Made by a program: the position numbers and the translations under genes. Shown piece after piece: positions 61,848-64,000 of a stretch of 64,000 nucleotides of DNA (position 1 is its first letter; each line of letters begins with the position of its first letter). The notes beneath the pieces were generated by a model, which had not been told where the DNA came from, searched no databases, and was given only the letters and a program-made list of their open reading frames with translations. Where the stretch lies: NCBI GenBank assembly GCA_045660825.1, contig JAZREN010000002.1, forward strand, positions 34,419 through 98,418, given 5' to 3'. Source of the DNA: HGM04593 sp045660825. GTDB lineage: Bacteria; Bacteroidota; Bacteroidia; Bacteroidales; Bacteroidaceae.

Positions 61848-62546
61848 ATGAAACGAATTGTAATACTTACAGGTGCGGGAATGAGTGTCGAGAGTGGCCT
61901 TGGTACTTTCCGCGGTGGAGGCGGTCTGTGGGATAGTTATCCTGTTGAACTTGTTGCTACCCCCGAGGGCTATCGTGCCAATCCTGCACTGGTGCTTGAG
62001 TTCTATAACAAGCGTCGTCGCGAACTGCTAACTGTTGAACCTAACGAAGGTCATAGACTTGTTGCTGCACTGCAGGAACGCTATGACGTCACTGTTGTAA
62101 CACAGAATGTCGACGATCTTCATGAACGTGCAGGCTCCACCAATGTAATTCACCTTCATGGTGAACTCATGAAAGCCTGTTCGTCGCGTGACCCGCAGAA
62201 TCTTGACTATGTAAGTACCTTGCCGTCACCGACTGCCGATATCTCTATCGGTGACCTTGCGGTTGACGGTTCGCAGCTGCGCCCTTTCATTGTATGGTTC
62301 GGTGAGGCCGTCCCTCGCATGAGTGATGCGATAGACGCTCTTGCCGGTGTCGATGTCTTTGTAATCATTGGTACTTCCTTGAATGTATATCCCGCTGCAA
62401 GCTTGCTTTCTTTCGTTCCAAACGGTATCCCTGTATATCTAATCGACCCCAATGATGTAGCGGTGAACAGCAACCGCCAGGTGACAGCTATACGCAAAGG
62501 AGCCTCCGAGGGTATGCGCATACTCATTGACGAGTATCTTGCTTAA
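61848..62546 (+). CDS. Sirtuin-type NAD-dependent deacylase without zinc cysteines
   Basis: 232 aa, CobB/SIR2 class III. NAD-binding motif LTGAGMSVESGLGTFRGGGG, catalytic His in THHG-like position VIHLHGE (His105), TQNVDDLHERAG, and the class III pocket pair Tyr53/Arg56 in EFYNKRR, which in other sirtuins binds succinyl or malonyl groups. Only one Cys (Cys112) is present, so the four-Cys zinc site of most sirtuins is missing; the zinc-free form is seen in some bacterial members (recalled). Removes acyl groups from lysines in the cytoplasm. A hairpin ends the preceding cluster, so it is expressed separately. Confidence 0.9.
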   Translation: MKRIVILTGAGMSVESGLGTFRGGGGLWDSYPVELVATPEGYRANPALVLEFYNKRRRELLTVEPNEGHRLVAALQERYDVTVVTQNVDDLHERAGSTNVIHLHGELMKACSSRDPQNLDYVSTLPSPTADISIGDLAVDGSQLRPFIVWFGEAVPRMSDAIDALAGVDVFVIIGTSLNVYPAASLLSFVPNGIPVYLIDPNDVAVNSNRQVTAIRKGASEGMRILIDEYLA

Positions 62547-62749
62547 GAGGATGCCTGCATTGCAAGACAAAAGATGTGAAGGTTGGTCATGGACTTGTTG
62601 AAATGGCCGTTATATTCGTTCAGGTTATCGCATTGCCTGTGGAGCTGTCCTTGTCCCGCCGAGCATTTCACCCGGCGAGTGAACTATCTGTTGCAGACAA
62701 AGGTGCTTGGAGCCGCAAACTAAATTGCGGCGACCTGAATGCAGGTTGC

Positions 62750-62791
62750 CTGTTCTCACGTACAAAAAGAAAGCTACAGATACTTATAGGC
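62750..62791 (+). repeat. Direct repeat copy 1
   Basis: 42 nt beginning CTGTTCTC and ending GCTACAGATACTTATAGGC, about 85 percent identical by eye to the second copy at 62863-62904. A hairpin lies between the two. Confidence 0.7.
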
Positions 62792-62862
62792 CTTACCACA
62801 CTGACATTGCATAGATAGGAGTGTGTGGTGAGGTCTCATATTCTTGACGTTGCACTCGAGGT

Positions 62863-62904
62863 CTGTTCTCTGGGTACAAAAGAGAGCTACAGATACGTAT
62901 AGGC
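62863..62904 (+). repeat. Direct repeat copy 2
   Basis: 42 nt beginning CTGTTCTC and ending GCTACAGATACGTATAGGC; see copy 1. Confidence 0.7.
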
Positions 62905-62981
62905 ATCTCGTCAAAAATGATTTTTGTAAATTGTCTAAAATGAAACCATTTCAATATTAAAATAATTTAACTAAAAATTGT

Positions 62982-63011
62982 TTTGTAAATTCCAATGTTT
63001 TGTTAATTTTG
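62982..63011 (+). promoter_or_regulatory. Promoter of the rubredoxin gene
   Basis: TTTG (62982-62985), 18-base spacer and TAATTTTG (63004-63011), the latter a full consensus -7 element. Confidence 0.65.
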
Positions 63012-63102
63012 CAAAGAGACATTAGGGTTTATTTCACAGTCGCAACAAGGCGTATGTGAACAATTACCCCGGTGTATTGTTGAATATAAAAACAAAACCA
63101 TT

Positions 63103-63264
63103 ATGAAAAAGTATATCTGTACAGTATGCCAATGGGTCTATGATCCTGAGATTGGTGACCCCGAGCAGGGAGTTGAACCCGGCGTTGCGTTTGAAAATCT
63201 TCCCGAAGACTATGTGTGTCCCTTGTGTGGAGTGGGAAAAGACGAGTTTGAGGTAGAGGAGTAA
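63103..63264 (+). CDS. Rubredoxin
   Basis: 53-aa one-iron electron carrier. Two metal-binding CxxC motifs are present, CTVC (residues 6-9) and CPLCG (39-43), with the usual spacer YDPEIGDPEQGVEPG between them and the end GKDEFEV. Probably serves oxygen or peroxide detoxification with rubrerythrin-like partners located elsewhere. It is transcribed alone, with a promoter before it and a hairpin after it. Confidence 0.95.
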   Translation: MKKYICTVCQWVYDPEIGDPEQGVEPGVAFENLPEDYVCPLCGVGKDEFEVEE

Positions 63265-63280
63265 TCTACAAAAGAGTTGC

Positions 63281-63332
63281 ATGACAGAGAGATTTAGCTC
63301 TTTTAAAGAGTGTAATCTCTCTGTCATTTTTT
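63281..63332 (+). terminator. Terminator of the rubredoxin gene
   Basis: Perfect 14-bp stem ATGACAGAGAGATT / AATCTCTCTGTCAT (63281-63294 with 63314-63327) followed by TTTTTG, 16 bases after the stop codon. Confidence 0.85.
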
Positions 63333-63700
63333 GAAATCTTTGTGGCAACTTGAATATAAGGATTGCCTTTACAGATTTGAAAAATGCCTCATAGGAGTTG
63401 TTTTTGGATGTAATTTGCAGTGTGATGTAGTGGGGGCAAAATTCGAGTATATCATTATATCGCGGTAATATGTATTGTTTTTTTGACACGTAATCGACAT
63501 TTTGTGTTAAAAATGTTGTCTGTAATCTACAGGTTTGTTAATTTTGTACACGTAAGGCATGACGCAATGCAGAATTTGCCGTTGGTTTTGTTGTGCTTCG
63601 GGAAGGTTCTTTTTAATGTGTTTTTTCTCAAGAAAAGGGTCGCCTGGACGCAAAAACGACGAAAAAAATGCAGATTTTACAAAAAAAAAGTGGAAAATGT

Positions 63701-63730
63701 TTTGTAGTTAAAAAAAAAACCATACCTTTG
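63701..63730 (+). promoter_or_regulatory. Promoter of the tRNA cluster
   Basis: TTTG (63701-63704), 18-base spacer and TACCTTTG (63723-63730), 40 bases before tRNA-Thr. Confidence 0.7.
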
Positions 63731-63770
63731 CACTCGCTTTACAACGGTAACAGCGCTACAAATGATGACC

Positions 63771-63844
63771 GCCTCTTTAGCTCAGTTGGCCAGAGCACGT
63801 GATTTGTAATCTCGGGGTCGTTGGTTCGAATCCGACAAGAGGCT
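63771..63844 (+). tRNA. tRNA-Thr (anticodon TGT)
   Basis: Complete cloverleaf of 74 nt. Acceptor GCCTCTT pairs with AAGAGGC; D-loop AGCTCAGTTGGCCAGAGC, anticodon loop TTTGTAA with TGT, and T-arm GTTGGTTCGAATCCGAC. The CCA end is not encoded. First gene of a cluster with tRNA-Tyr. Confidence 0.95.
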
Positions 63845-63914
63845 CAAACGAAAGGAAAGCGCAATTCGTTATGAAGTTGTCGCAAATGCGTTTTCTGAAA
63901 TAGTGACAAGGTTA

Positions 63915-63997
63915 GGGCAAATTCCAGAGTGGCCAAATGGGGCAGACTGTAAATCTGCTGTCTTTCGACTTCGGTGGTTCGAATCCATCTTTGCCCA
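63915..63997 (+). tRNA. tRNA-Tyr (anticodon GTA)
   Basis: 83-nt class II tRNA. Acceptor GGGCAAA pairs with TTTGCCC; the anticodon loop is CTGTAAA with GTA; the long variable arm (CTGTCTTTCGACTTC region) fits Tyr; T-arm GTGGTTCGAATCCAT. Last feature before the window edge, complete except that CCA is not encoded. It lies 70 bases after tRNA-Thr. Confidence 0.95.
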
Positions 63998-64000
63998 CAA

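Larger units (their letters stand above)
62547..63102 (+). other. Structured 556-base region between the sirtuin gene and the rubredoxin gene
   Basis: No convincing protein. It holds several local hairpins: CGCCG/CGGCG (62657-62677), GCCGCAA/TTGCGGC (62712-62731), CCTG/CAGG (62734-62745), CCTTACCACACT / AGTGTGTGGTGAGG (62791-62833), and the direct repeats at 62750 and 62863. A possible -7 element TATATTCG is at 62611-62618. The part 62640-62840 is more G+C-rich than the flanking spacer. It could encode a structured RNA; I cannot name it. The end near 62912-62926 is an A/T palindrome. Confidence 0.45.
63265..63770. other. 506-base region between rubredoxin and the tRNA genes
   Basis: Contains the rubredoxin terminator at its start, a promoter-like TAATTTTG (63539-63546) preceded by GTTG 20 bases upstream, and the tRNA promoter at its end. 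Strongly A+T-rich after 63600 with several A-runs. I see no protein gene; the frames here lack composition or motif support. Confidence 0.6.

Noticed and set aside
62576..62818. 80-aa reading frame after the sirtuin gene
   Set aside because: It runs through hairpins and direct repeat 1, has no recognised motif and no ribosome binding site; more likely the region is non-coding.
62750..62904. CRISPR array
   Set aside because: Only two imperfect 42-nt copies 71 bases apart, no third copy and no cas genes.
63064..63489. 141-aa minus-strand frame over rubredoxin
   Set aside because: It is antisense to a certain gene and its terminator hairpin; no motif.
63483..63707. 74-aa frame before the tRNAs
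   Set aside because: Covers promoter-like sites and poly-A stretches; no motif.

Overview
The window is a piece of a Bacteroidales chromosome (Bacteroides/Prevotella-like gut or rumen anaerobe; the genus cannot be fixed by eye). Evidence: two SusC/SusD pairs, FAS1 lipoproteins, GH92/GH5/GH130 mannose enzymes, a BspA-type LRR protein, several promoters of the Bacteroidetes form TTTG-N18-20-TAnnTTTG (or TTCG), weak Shine-Dalgarno sequences, and anaerobe genes (2[4Fe-4S] ferredoxin, rubredoxin, ATP-PEPCK). I saw no IS element, prophage, CRISPR array or rRNA gene.

Layout. 1-4.9 kb: pseudouridine synthase (5' cut by the window edge), asnS, a DMT transporter, mannose-1-phosphate guanylyltransferase and ferredoxin. 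4.9-8.9 kb: accessory stretch with a 31-aa membrane peptide, a divergent membrane kinase with a BspA-like LRR ectodomain, its short upstream partner (minus strand), and a divergent orphan 475-aa membrane protein. 9-12 kb: thioredoxin-like TlpA protein and a 5'-nucleotidase split over two genes (minus). 12-21 kb: housekeeping genes rplS, DUF2007, frr-rsgA, a GNAT-like protein, parE-coaD-S41 protease, then a THUMP-like methyltransferase and a YqaE/Pmp3 peptide (minus). 21-24.4 kb: pckA and a GH130 phosphorylase, divergently transcribed.

24.5-30.4 kb: tripartite RND efflux operon on the minus strand (outer membrane factor, adaptor, pump). 30.4-37.4 kb: compact minus-strand operon GH5 mannanase - ROK kinase - GH92 - GH92; with the GH130 enzyme and the GDP-mannose enzyme it gives the window a mannose theme. 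37.5-39.7 kb: a lipoprotein of four NPCBM-like modules. 40-45.9 kb: plus-strand run slyD-aroC-(large DUF6057-like membrane protein)-(TolB-like lipoprotein with a CxxCH heme motif), ended by a strong hairpin. 46.1-61.8 kb: a duplicated cassette, FAS1-SusC-SusD twice, all plus strand and without a glycoside hydrolase or local regulator. 61.8-64 kb: a sirtuin, a structured intergenic region with 42-nt direct repeats, rubredoxin, and tRNA-Thr/tRNA-Tyr, probably the start of the tRNA-tuf cluster.

For novelty the best candidates are the kinase/partner module with a non-canonical catalytic loop, the DUF6057/heme-motif pair next to the doubled FAS1-SusCD cassette, the NPCBM protein with a hydrophobic glycine-rich insert, and the structured region after the sirtuin gene.
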